From Actinomycetes bacterium (GTDB lineage: Bacteria > Actinomycetota > Acidimicrobiia > Spongiisociales > UBA5794), in contig JAJRYI010000098.1 in the NCBI GenBank assembly GCA_024275815.1, forward strand, positions 1 to 5,762: a stretch of 5,762 nt of DNA, written 5' to 3'. Below, in pieces: positions 1 to 5,504 of the stretch. Made by a program: the position numbers and the translations under genes. The notes beneath the pieces were generated by a model. The model saw only the letters and a program-made list of their open reading frames with translations. It did not search any database and had not been told where the DNA came from. Numbering within the stretch: position 1 is the stretch's first letter; each line of letters starts with the position of its first letter.

Positions 1-192
1 CGGGCACGGCTCGGATCGTACCCCCACGCACTTCGTCACTCCTATGCAACACACCTCCTCGAGAACGGTGCAGATCTTCGTTCGGTGCAGGATCTTCTCG
101 GACATACCGAGCTGGCGACGACGCAGATATACACTGCGGTGACACGAAGGCACATGACCGAGACGTACGAAAGAAGTCATCCACGTGCATGA
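1..192 (+). CDS. xerC: Tyrosine recombinase XerC/XerD family, C-terminal fragment (5' end outside window)
   Basis: The open frame from base 1 to the TGA at 190-192 encodes the last 63 residues of a tyrosine site-specific recombinase. Such Xer enzymes act in pairs at dif to resolve chromosome dimers before division. Visible catalytic elements are the His-x-x-Arg box (H9, R12 in PHALRHSYATHL), the second His in LLGH (H35) and the nucleophilic Tyr in TTQIYT (Y44). The first catalytic Arg and the Lys lie upstream of the window. The tail ends in HPRA, as in many XerC/XerD proteins. XerC is preferred over XerD because actinobacterial xerC commonly lies next to whiG and rpsB; the fragment alone cannot decide. 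The last 8 nt overlap the sigma factor start. Confidence 0.88.
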   Translation, partial: RARLGSYPHALRHSYATHLLENGADLRSVQDLLGHTELATTQIYTAVTRRHMTETYERSHPRA

Positions 193-958
193 GAAGGGCG
201 ATCAGGAGCTGGCCGATCTATGGCAGCACTACAAGGCGACCGGCGATGAGACTGCCAGAGAAGGCCTCATCCTGCACTACGCCCCTCTGGTGAAGTTCGT
301 CGCGGGTCGTGTTGGATCCGGCCTTCCCAAGAACGTGGACCAGTCCGATCTGGTGTCGTTCGGCACGTTCGGACTCATCGACGCCGTCGACAAGTTCGAG
401 CCCGAGAGAGGGTTCAAGTTCGAGACGTATGCGGTGAATCGGATCAAGGGGGCGATCCTCGACGAACTGCGTGCCCTCGACTGGGTTCCCCGCTCGGTTC
501 GTGCGCGAGCCCGCGAGATCCAGCGGACCATGGCCGAACTCGAACACAGGCTGCAGCGCACACCCACCGAAGATGAGGTCTCCGAAGCGATGGAGATCTC
601 TGTCTCGACGCTCCGGGACCAGTTGGGGGAGATCGCGAACCTGGGGTTCGTCGCTCTCGACGAACTGTTGAACCCGTCGGAGAGGGACTCGGGGGCGATG
701 GGCGAGGTGATCGCGGACAAAGAGGCGATCGATCCGTCGGGGAGTTTCGAGAAGGAAGAGACGCGCTACATGCTTGCCGACTCCATCAACCGGCTTCCCG
801 ACCGGGAACGTCTCGTGTTGACCTTGTACTACTACGAAGGCCTGACACTCGCCGAGATCGGAGCGGTCCTCAACGTGACCGAGTCGCGCATCTGCCAGAT
901 CCACACGAAAGCCGTGATGAGCCTTCGCAACAGGTTCATCGAACCGGCCTACCGCTGA
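185..958 (+). CDS. whiG: RNA polymerase sigma factor, FliA/WhiG family
   Basis: Encodes a 257-residue group 3 sigma-70 factor that directs core RNA polymerase to a dedicated promoter set. Relatives control sporulation of aerial hyphae (WhiG) or flagellar genes (FliA, SigD). Region 2 spans about residues 28-106, with the core-binding segment DLVSFGTFGLIDAVDKF (55-71) and the promoter-recognition stretch KFETYAVNRIKGAILDELR (78-96) followed by ALDWVPRSVR. Region 3 is at about 107-200. Region 4, with a helix-turn-helix, covers about 204-247 (LPDRERLVLTLYYYEGLTL, then TESRICQIHTKA). Length is normal for the family. The start is GTG at 185, the only reasonable in-frame start, with a weak purine-rich GAAAGAAG at 169-176. 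It overlaps the recombinase by 8 nt, so translation is probably coupled. Resemblance and synteny favour WhiG over FliA; the regulon cannot be inferred here. Confidence 0.93.
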   Translation: MHEKGDQELADLWQHYKATGDETAREGLILHYAPLVKFVAGRVGSGLPKNVDQSDLVSFGTFGLIDAVDKFEPERGFKFETYAVNRIKGAILDELRALDWVPRSVRARAREIQRTMAELEHRLQRTPTEDEVSEAMEISVSTLRDQLGEIANLGFVALDELLNPSERDSGAMGEVIADKEAIDPSGSFEKEETRYMLADSINRLPDRERLVLTLYYYEGLTLAEIGAVLNVTESRICQIHTKAVMSLRNRFIEPAYR

Positions 959-963
959 CTCGA

Positions 964-1000
964 GATACCCGTTGTCTGCGGGTACACTTGGGGTATCAAA
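964..1000 (+). promoter_or_regulatory. Candidate rpsB operon promoter within an inverted repeat
   Basis: In the whiG-rpsB gap, TTGTCT at 972-977 and TATCAA at 994-999 resemble -35 and -10 boxes 16 bp apart, each matching four of six consensus bases. An alternative -10 is TACACT at 983-988, which lacks a good -35. The pair is framed by a perfect 7-bp dyad, GATACCC at 964-970 and GGGTATC at 991-997, so a repressor site or RNA structure could overlap the promoter. A second, overlapping dyad is TACCCG 966-971 / CGGGTA 979-984. No T-tract follows, so an ordinary intrinsic terminator for whiG is unlikely. The promoter is inferred from sequence only. Confidence 0.35.
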
Positions 1001-1025
1001 CACGCTCACCGCAATCCCGTGTGGT

Positions 1026-1082
1026 GCGCCCGCGTAAGCAGGCGTTCGGGGCTCGAAGGGTGGGCGGAAGAACGAACCCGAA
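1026..1082 (+). promoter_or_regulatory. Structured 5' leader of rpsB (two predicted hairpins)
   Basis: The rpsB leader contains a GC-rich hairpin: 1027-1033 pairs with 1038-1044 around a GTAA tetraloop (GNRA class), with a single C-A mismatch at 1031/1040. Immediately after it, TTCGGG at 1045-1050 and CCCGAA at 1077-1082 form a perfect 6-bp dyad closing a 26-nt purine-rich loop and ending 2 nt before the Shine-Dalgarno. A competing local hairpin is TTCG 1045-1048 with CGAA 1054-1057. Leaders of ribosomal protein operons are often binding sites for the encoded protein, so autoregulation by S2 is a reasonable guess, but I do not recognise a named RNA family here. Confidence 0.4.
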
Positions 1083-1084
1083 AC

Positions 1085-1090
1085 AAGGAG
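1085..1090 (+). promoter_or_regulatory. Ribosome binding site of rpsB
   Basis: AAGGAG lies 7 nt upstream of the ATG at 1098, a near-ideal Shine-Dalgarno that fixes the rpsB start. It begins two bases after the 3' arm of the leader dyad, so folding of the leader could affect its accessibility. Confidence 0.85.
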
Positions 1091-1097
1091 TAACAAC

Positions 1098-1868
1098 ATG
1101 GCAGTCATCGCCATGCGCCAGCTTCTCGAAGCAGGCGTCCACTTTGGTCATCAGACCGCCCGATGGAACCCGAAGATGCGTCCCTTCATCTTCTCGGAGC
1201 GCAACGGGATCCACATCCTCGACCTGAGGCAAACGCTCGAAGCGACCGAAGAGGCCTACAAGGTCGTCCATGACATCGCCGCTTCTGGCGGCTCCGTCCT
1301 GTTCGTCGGTACGAAGAAGCAGGCTCAGGCTGCCATCGAGGAGTCGGCGATGCGTGCAGGCCAGCCCTACGTCAACCACCGCTGGCTCGGTGGCATGCTC
1401 ACCAACTTCCAGACGATCCACAAGCGGATTCTCTACATGCGTGAGCTCGAGCAGATGGAGACCAGCGGTGAGATGGATTCCCTCCCGAAGAAGGAGCGCA
1501 TCCGTCTGCGTCGTGAACTCGTGAAGTTGCAGGCCGTGCTCGGAGGCGTCCGTGACCTTCGCAAGGTTCCCGAAGCCGTCTTCATCATCGATGTCAACGC
1601 GGAGCACATCGCCGTAGCCGAGGCGAACCGTCTAAACATCCCCGTAATAGCGCTCGTTGATACGAACTGTGACCCCGATCTCGTGGACTACGTGATCCCG
1701 GGCAACGATGACGCCATTCGTGCTGCGTATCTTCTCGCAGGAGCGATCGCCGACGGGTGCATCGCCGGTGCCGAACTTGCCCAAGCGAAGCGCAAGGACG
1801 CTGCACAAGACAGAGCCGCCGCGGAGAAGGCTGTCGAAGCCGCTGCCGGCGCAACGATCAAGGAGTAG
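1098..1868 (+). CDS. rpsB: 30S ribosomal protein S2
   Basis: Encodes a 256-residue ribosomal protein uS2, which joins late in 30S assembly near the head-platform junction and helps recruit S1 where S1 is present. The N-terminal S2 signature LLEAGVHFGHQ is at residues 9-19, followed by TARWNPKM, then VLFVGTKKQAQ and NHRWLGGMLTNF. The second S2 signature starts at P158 (PEAVFIIDVNAEHIAVAEA), followed by NIPVIALVDTN. The C-terminal tail, from about residue 225, is rich in Ala, Lys and Glu. Length is normal for bacteria. The ATG is set by AAGGAG 7 nt upstream. It is the first gene after the only sizeable intergenic gap, so it probably heads an operon with tsf 4 nt downstream, the nearly universal pairing. 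Confidence 0.98.
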   Translation: MAVIAMRQLLEAGVHFGHQTARWNPKMRPFIFSERNGIHILDLRQTLEATEEAYKVVHDIAASGGSVLFVGTKKQAQAAIEESAMRAGQPYVNHRWLGGMLTNFQTIHKRILYMRELEQMETSGEMDSLPKKERIRLRRELVKLQAVLGGVRDLRKVPEAVFIIDVNAEHIAVAEANRLNIPVIALVDTNCDPDLVDYVIPGNDDAIRAAYLLAGAIADGCIAGAELAQAKRKDAAQDRAAAEKAVEAAAGATIKE

Positions 1869-1872
1869 GACC

Positions 1873-2487
1873 GTGGCTGATTTCACGGCAAAGGATGTCC
1901 AGGCTCTGCGCCGGTCGACCGGTGCGGGGATGATGGACGCAAAGAAGGCTCTCGAGGCGACAGCCGGGGACATGGACAAGGCAAAGGACTACCTGCGGGA
2001 GAAGGGTCTCGCCGCAGCAGCCAAGCGTGCCGACCGAGCCCAGGGCGAGGGCGCCGTCGGGGTCTATCTGCATCATCAGGCTGGTCGTCCCGTCATCGGC
2101 GTGCTCATCGGACTCGCATCTGAGACCGATTTCGTGGCCAAGGGCGAGGAGTTCCTCACAACAGCGAATGACATAGCGATGCATGCAGCCGCTGCCCGTC
2201 CGCTGTGGGTCACGCGCGACGACGTCCCCCAAGACGTCCTGGAGAAAGAACGGGAACTCATCGCGGCCCAGGCCCGGAACGAAGGGAAGCCCGACGCCAT
2301 CATCGAAAAGATCGTTGAAGGCCGGATCAACTACTTCTACAAGGACAACGTGCTGCTCGACCAGGTGTTCGTGCGTACCGAGCGATTCGAAGGTACTGTC
2401 GGCGAGATGGTCCAGGCGCTCGCAGTGAGGATGGGAGAGAACATCTCCATCGTGTCGATGGCGAGGGTCGAAGTCGGGGAAGGCTGA
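1873..2487 (+). CDS. tsf: Translation elongation factor EF-Ts, short form
   Basis: Encodes EF-Ts, the cytosolic guanine nucleotide exchange factor that releases GDP from EF-Tu. From GTG 1873 the protein has 204 residues. The N-terminal UBA-like EF-Tu-binding domain occupies about residues 1-50 (LRRSTGAGMMDAKKALE, then DYLREKGLAAAAKRA). The core follows, with the conserved TDFVAK at 85-90 that contacts the EF-Tu G domain. It is clearly shorter than the E. coli protein (283) and near the compact forms of Thermus or Thermotoga, so part of the central dimerisation region is reduced. The frame stays open upstream to an ATG at 1708, but that start would lie deep in rpsB and add non-homologous sequence. 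GTG 1873 has AAGGAG at 1860-1865, spanning the rpsB 3' end, 7 nt away. Gaps are 4 nt to both rpsB and pyrH. Confidence 0.95.
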   Translation: MADFTAKDVQALRRSTGAGMMDAKKALEATAGDMDKAKDYLREKGLAAAAKRADRAQGEGAVGVYLHHQAGRPVIGVLIGLASETDFVAKGEEFLTTANDIAMHAAAARPLWVTRDDVPQDVLEKERELIAAQARNEGKPDAIIEKIVEGRINYFYKDNVLLDQVFVRTERFEGTVGEMVQALAVRMGENISIVSMARVEVGEG

Positions 2488-2491
2488 ACGC

Positions 2492-3217
2492 ATGACGAAA
2501 CGCCGGGTCGTTCTGAAGCTATCGGGATCTGCCTTTGCGAAGGCTGATCTCGGGTACGGGATCGATCCGGCGACCGTCGATTCGGTCGCAGGCGAGATCG
2601 CCGAGGTTGCCGAGGAGGGCTACGAGATCGCCATTGTTGTCGGTGGTGGCAACATCTTTCGTGGGATCTCAGATACCGCTGGTGAGATGGACCGGGCAAG
2701 TGCCGACTACATGGGCATGCTCGCCACCGTCATCAACGCGGTTGCCTTGAGAGACGCGCTCGAACGTGCCGGTGCACAGTGTCGAGTCCAGACAGCTATC
2801 ACGATCCAGGAGGTTGCAGAGCCCTACATACGGCTCCGCGCAGTCCGTCACCTCGAGAAGGGCAGGGTCGTGATCTTCGCTGCAGGAACCGGGAATCCGT
2901 TCTTCACCACGGACACAGCAGCAGCGCTGCGAGCAGCAGAGATCGGCGCCGATGCCGTTCTCATGGCCAAGCGTGACGTCGACGGTGTCTACACCGCCGA
3001 CCCGGCAACGGACCCCGATGCCGTGCTCCTCGAGGATCTCGACTACATGCACGCCATCTCAGAGCAACTCGGGGTCATGGACACCACTGCGATTACGATG
3101 TGCATGGAAAACGATCTGCCGATCAGAGTGTTCAACATGGCTGTGCCCGGCAACATCGGTCGAGCGGTTCGTGGTGAATCGATCGGGACCCTGGTAGACG
3201 CGCGGAGGCAAAAGTGA
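2492..3217 (+). CDS. pyrH: UMP kinase (uridylate kinase)
   Basis: Encodes a 241-residue amino-acid-kinase-fold UMP kinase, which phosphorylates UMP to UDP with ATP in pyrimidine nucleotide synthesis; bacterial forms are hexameric and allosterically controlled by GTP and UTP. Visible motifs are VVLKLSG at 6-12, the UMP/phosphate-binding VVGGGNIFRG at 49-58, DYMGMLATVINAVALRDAL at 72-90, GTGNPFFTTD at 132-141, the nucleotide-binding DGVYTADP and the C-terminal MENDLPIRVFNM. The residue after KLSG is Ser13, where bacterial UMP kinases usually have Glu. Length is normal. ATG 2492 follows a purine-rich GGGGAAGG (2476-2483) by 8 nt. The gene starts 4 nt after tsf, and its TGA overlaps the frr GTG as GTGA. 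Confidence 0.97.
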   Translation: MTKRRVVLKLSGSAFAKADLGYGIDPATVDSVAGEIAEVAEEGYEIAIVVGGGNIFRGISDTAGEMDRASADYMGMLATVINAVALRDALERAGAQCRVQTAITIQEVAEPYIRLRAVRHLEKGRVVIFAAGTGNPFFTTDTAAALRAAEIGADAVLMAKRDVDGVYTADPATDPDAVLLEDLDYMHAISEQLGVMDTTAITMCMENDLPIRVFNMAVPGNIGRAVRGESIGTLVDARRQK

Positions 3218-3759
3218 TCAACGAGCTGCTCAGACAAGCCGGCGACAAGATGGACCACGCCGTCGAACACACGATCTACGAGTTCGGGTCTGTACGCACG
3301 GGGCGCGCGAACCCCGGATTGCTTCAACGGGTCACCGTCGACTACTACGGGACGCAGACGCCGCTTCAGCAACTCGCGAACTTCTCCGTTCCCGATGCTC
3401 GAATGCTTGTCGTCCAGCCGTATGACAAGAGTGCGATCACGGCGATGGAACGTGCCATCCAGGCAGCAGATCTCGGTCTCAACCCGTCCAATGACGGCAA
3501 CGTCATCCGGCTCGCTTTCCCCTCGCTCACCGAGGAACGCAGACGCGAGCTGATCAAGGTCGTTCACCGTCTCGCTGAAGACGGGCGAATCGCGATCAGG
3601 AACGTACGGCGTCACTCCAAGGACCAGATCGAAGCTGAGGATGTGTCCGAGGACGACATCCGTCGTGCTGAGAAGGAGCTTCAGACCTTGACGGATGAAC
3701 ACATCGCTGCGATCGATGATGCGCTCGCGCGTAAGGAAGAGGAACTGCTTGAGGTGTGA
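3214..3759 (+). CDS. frr: Ribosome recycling factor
   Basis: Encodes a 181-residue ribosome recycling factor, which with EF-G splits post-termination ribosomes into subunits. The family signature VRTGRANPGLL is at residues 27-37, domain II spans roughly 40-105, and the long-helix arginine cluster RNVRR is at 129-133, including the Arg equivalent to the essential R132 of E. coli. The C-terminal helix is charged. Length matches the usual 185. The GTG at 3214 is supported by GGAGG at 3204-3208, 5 nt upstream, and by the 4-nt GTGA overlap with pyrH, which implies coupled translation. The next gene starts after a 62-nt gap. Confidence 0.97.
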   Translation: MINELLRQAGDKMDHAVEHTIYEFGSVRTGRANPGLLQRVTVDYYGTQTPLQQLANFSVPDARMLVVQPYDKSAITAMERAIQAADLGLNPSNDGNVIRLAFPSLTEERRRELIKVVHRLAEDGRIAIRNVRRHSKDQIEAEDVSEDDIRRAEKELQTLTDEHIAAIDDALARKEEELLEV

Positions 3760-3821
3760 TCTTCCAACGAGGGCAGGATCTGTAGGTGCTGCTGTCGCGG
3801 GTGGACATCAAGTAGCGTGCA
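3760..3821 (+). other. frr-cdsA intergenic gap without clear signals
   Basis: These 62 nt separate frr from cdsA. I see no intrinsic terminator and no convincing Shine-Dalgarno before either cdsA start (GTG 3822 or ATG 3828). TAGCGT at 3813-3818 has the TAnnnT form of an actinobacterial -10 and would place a transcript start near ATG 3828, compatible with leaderless translation, but no good -35 accompanies it. An in-frame TAG at 3813-3815 rules out a more upstream start for cdsA. Confidence 0.4.
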
Positions 3822-5504
3822 GTGAACATGGCTGAAGACGACACGACATCTGACTCCGGCGGGTTCGACGACTGGTTGGACGAAAAGCCCGGACCACCCA
3901 CGGATCCGTATGCGAGCCTTACCGAGGACGACCCAGAGGACGAGATCGCCGACTGGGTCGCCTTCACCGAAGGGCGCGATACGCCGGCTGTCGAATCATC
4001 GCCCGAGTCACTCTCAGATGAGGAACTGGCACAACTCCCGACCGAGGAGATGGATCTCTCCGACTTGCCGGTCGCTCCCGAGGCCGGGTCGCAGGGTGCC
4101 CCGGATGATGACGACGAGACATCAGAGATCCAGCTGCTTCACCTCGAGGAAACCGGGGATGAAGAAGAGGAGGATCTCGCCGAGGACGACCTGACTGAGG
4201 AACTCGAAACCATCGATGAGGTTGCCGAGACTTTCCAAGACGAAGATGCCATCACCGATGAGCTCCCCTCGGTCCCCGATGTTCCCCACGATGACATCGA
4301 GATCCCTGTATACGACGAAGACGAGGAGCCCGACGACACGGGCGAACTCGACATCATCCCCATCGCCCCGTATGGCGGATTCACCCAATCGCCACCAGAT
4401 GACGACCGAGGCGTCGACACCCAGGCGGAAGGTGATGATCGGTCCGCCGGCGTTGCGCCGGAAGCCGTGGTGGCTGGTGGTGTATCTGGGGCTCAGACAC
4501 AAGCCCGGGAGCTGTTCGACATCTCCGAGGACGACTACCTCGGAACAGCAACACGTGAGCACACCGATCTCGCTGAGTTGATCGCCCTTGCCGAAGAGGA
4601 GGACACAGCTCAGGTTGCCGTCTCGGCTCCCATTCCCGGCCTCGCAGAGACCATCGTGGGGTTCGATGACGTGGTGGAGGCGGAGGGGATGACGAGGGCA
4701 CGGACCCGGCGCTCGGGAGACCTCGTCGCCAGGGTCCTGACCGCTCTGGTCCTGATCCTCGCCCTCGGAGCCTCTCTCGTGTGGCAGCCTGCACTCGTCG
4801 CGTTCGCGACCGGCGTGTTCGTCATCGGTGCCGGCGAGTTCTACACATCGCTCGTGCGTTCCGGCCGCAAGCCGATCGCCCTCTTCGGTTTCATCGGCAT
4901 CATCGGTGCATCTCTGGGAGCGTACTTGTGGGACGTGGTCGCTATCCCGACGGGGTTTTTCATCGCAGGCACGCTGCTGCTGCTGTTCTACGCGGTTGTG
5001 CCCGGCAAGAAGGACCCGATGGCCAACCTCGCTCTGACCATCACGGTCATGGTGTGGGCGGGGCTCGGGGCGTTCGCCATGCCGATCGTTGCCGGCGAGT
5101 CGTACAGGGTGCTCGTACTGGGCGTCGTCGTCACCGTTGCAGCGATGGATATCGCTCAGTACTTCTTCGGCAGGATGCTCGGGCGGACACAGCTCTCGCC
5201 GTGGGTATCTCCGAAGAAGACGATTGAAGGTCTCGTCGCCGGTGTCATCGTCGCCCTCGTCGTTGGAGCTGCGTTGAGTTTCGTCGAGCCGTTCGAACTC
5301 ATATCCGGGATGCTCCTCGGCGTCGTCGTTGCCATCCTGGCCCCCCTCGGCGACCTCGCCATGTCGGCGGCCAAACGTTCCCTCGGACTCAAAGACATGG
5401 GTTCGGTCCTTCCGGGACACGGAGGGTTCCTCGACCGCATCGATGGCCTGCTGTTCGTGATACCTGCAGCCTGGGCCCTGTTCCTCTGGGCAGGTTTGCT
5501 CTGA
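3822..5504 (+). CDS. cdsA: Phosphatidate cytidylyltransferase (CDP-diacylglycerol synthase) with long acidic N-terminal extension
   Basis: CdsA converts phosphatidic acid and CTP to CDP-diacylglycerol in the inner membrane, the precursor of all major phospholipids. The catalytic part is residues 290-560: an Arg-rich juxtamembrane stretch (TRARTRR), about eight or nine hydrophobic segments, a D443-x-x-x-Y-F-F-G-R element, SPKKTIEG at 463-470, and the CDS signature at 515-541 (S515, KR 518-519, KD 524-525, LPGHGG 530-535, LDRID 537-541). Residues 1-289 are an unusual soluble, probably disordered extension with about 94 Asp/Glu, one Lys and five Arg, and no Cys. GTG 3822 is the longest start; ATG 3828 is equally possible, and neither has a clear ribosome binding site. 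A well-placed internal ATG at 4689 would give a 271-residue protein of normal family size. The enzyme call is firm; the role of the extension is unknown. Confidence 0.94.
   Translation: MNMAEDDTTSDSGGFDDWLDEKPGPPTDPYASLTEDDPEDEIADWVAFTEGRDTPAVESSPESLSDEELAQLPTEEMDLSDLPVAPEAGSQGAPDDDDETSEIQLLHLEETGDEEEEDLAEDDLTEELETIDEVAETFQDEDAITDELPSVPDVPHDDIEIPVYDEDEEPDDTGELDIIPIAPYGGFTQSPPDDDRGVDTQAEGDDRSAGVAPEAVVAGGVSGAQTQARELFDISEDDYLGTATREHTDLAELIALAEEEDTAQVAVSAPIPGLAETIVGFDDVVEAEGMTRARTRRSGDLVARVLTALVLILALGASLVWQPALVAFATGVFVIGAGEFYTSLVRSGRKPIALFGFIGIIGASLGAYLWDVVAIPTGFFIAGTLLLLFYAVVPGKKDPMANLALTITVMVWAGLGAFAMPIVAGESYRVLVLGVVVTVAAMDIAQYFFGRMLGRTQLSPWVSPKKTIEGLVAGVIVALVVGAALSFVEPFELISGMLLGVVVAILAPLGDLAMSAAKRSLGLKDMGSVLPGHGGFLDRIDGLLFVIPAAWALFLWAGLL
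4676..4691 (+). promoter_or_regulatory. Internal ribosome binding site and ATG at the cdsA domain boundary
   Basis: GGAGG at 4676-4680 lies 8 nt before an in-frame ATG at 4689-4691, with a second purine run GGAGGGG at 4682-4688 directly against it. This is a far better initiation signal than either start at the 5' end of the gene. It falls exactly where the acidic extension ends and the membrane enzyme begins. Translation from here would give a 271-residue CdsA. The run also encodes Val-Glu-Ala-Glu-Gly, so it may be a chance product of coding sequence. Confidence 0.45.

Noticed and set aside
1..192. Recombinase fragment as a sign of a mobile element or integron
   Set aside because: It has the Xer-type C terminus and sits in the conserved chromosomal order next to whiG and rpsB. 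No attachment sites, cargo genes or terminal repeats are visible.
964..1000. Intrinsic terminator for whiG
   Set aside because: Stems are only 6-7 bp and no T-run follows either 3' arm. A promoter or operator dyad fits better.
218..1114. 298-codon open frame on the minus strand opposite whiG
   Set aside because: It lies across the well-conserved sigma factor and the rpsB leader, has no matching motif, and is explained by codon bias.
988..1227. Small plus-strand open frame across the rpsB leader
   Set aside because: It starts without a ribosome binding site, runs into rpsB in another frame, and its product is low-complexity with no recognisable motif.
1708..1872. Upstream extension of tsf to ATG 1708
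   Set aside because: It would overlap rpsB by about 160 nt and add 55 residues unlike EF-Ts. GTG 1873 has an ideal ribosome binding site and matches the family N terminus.
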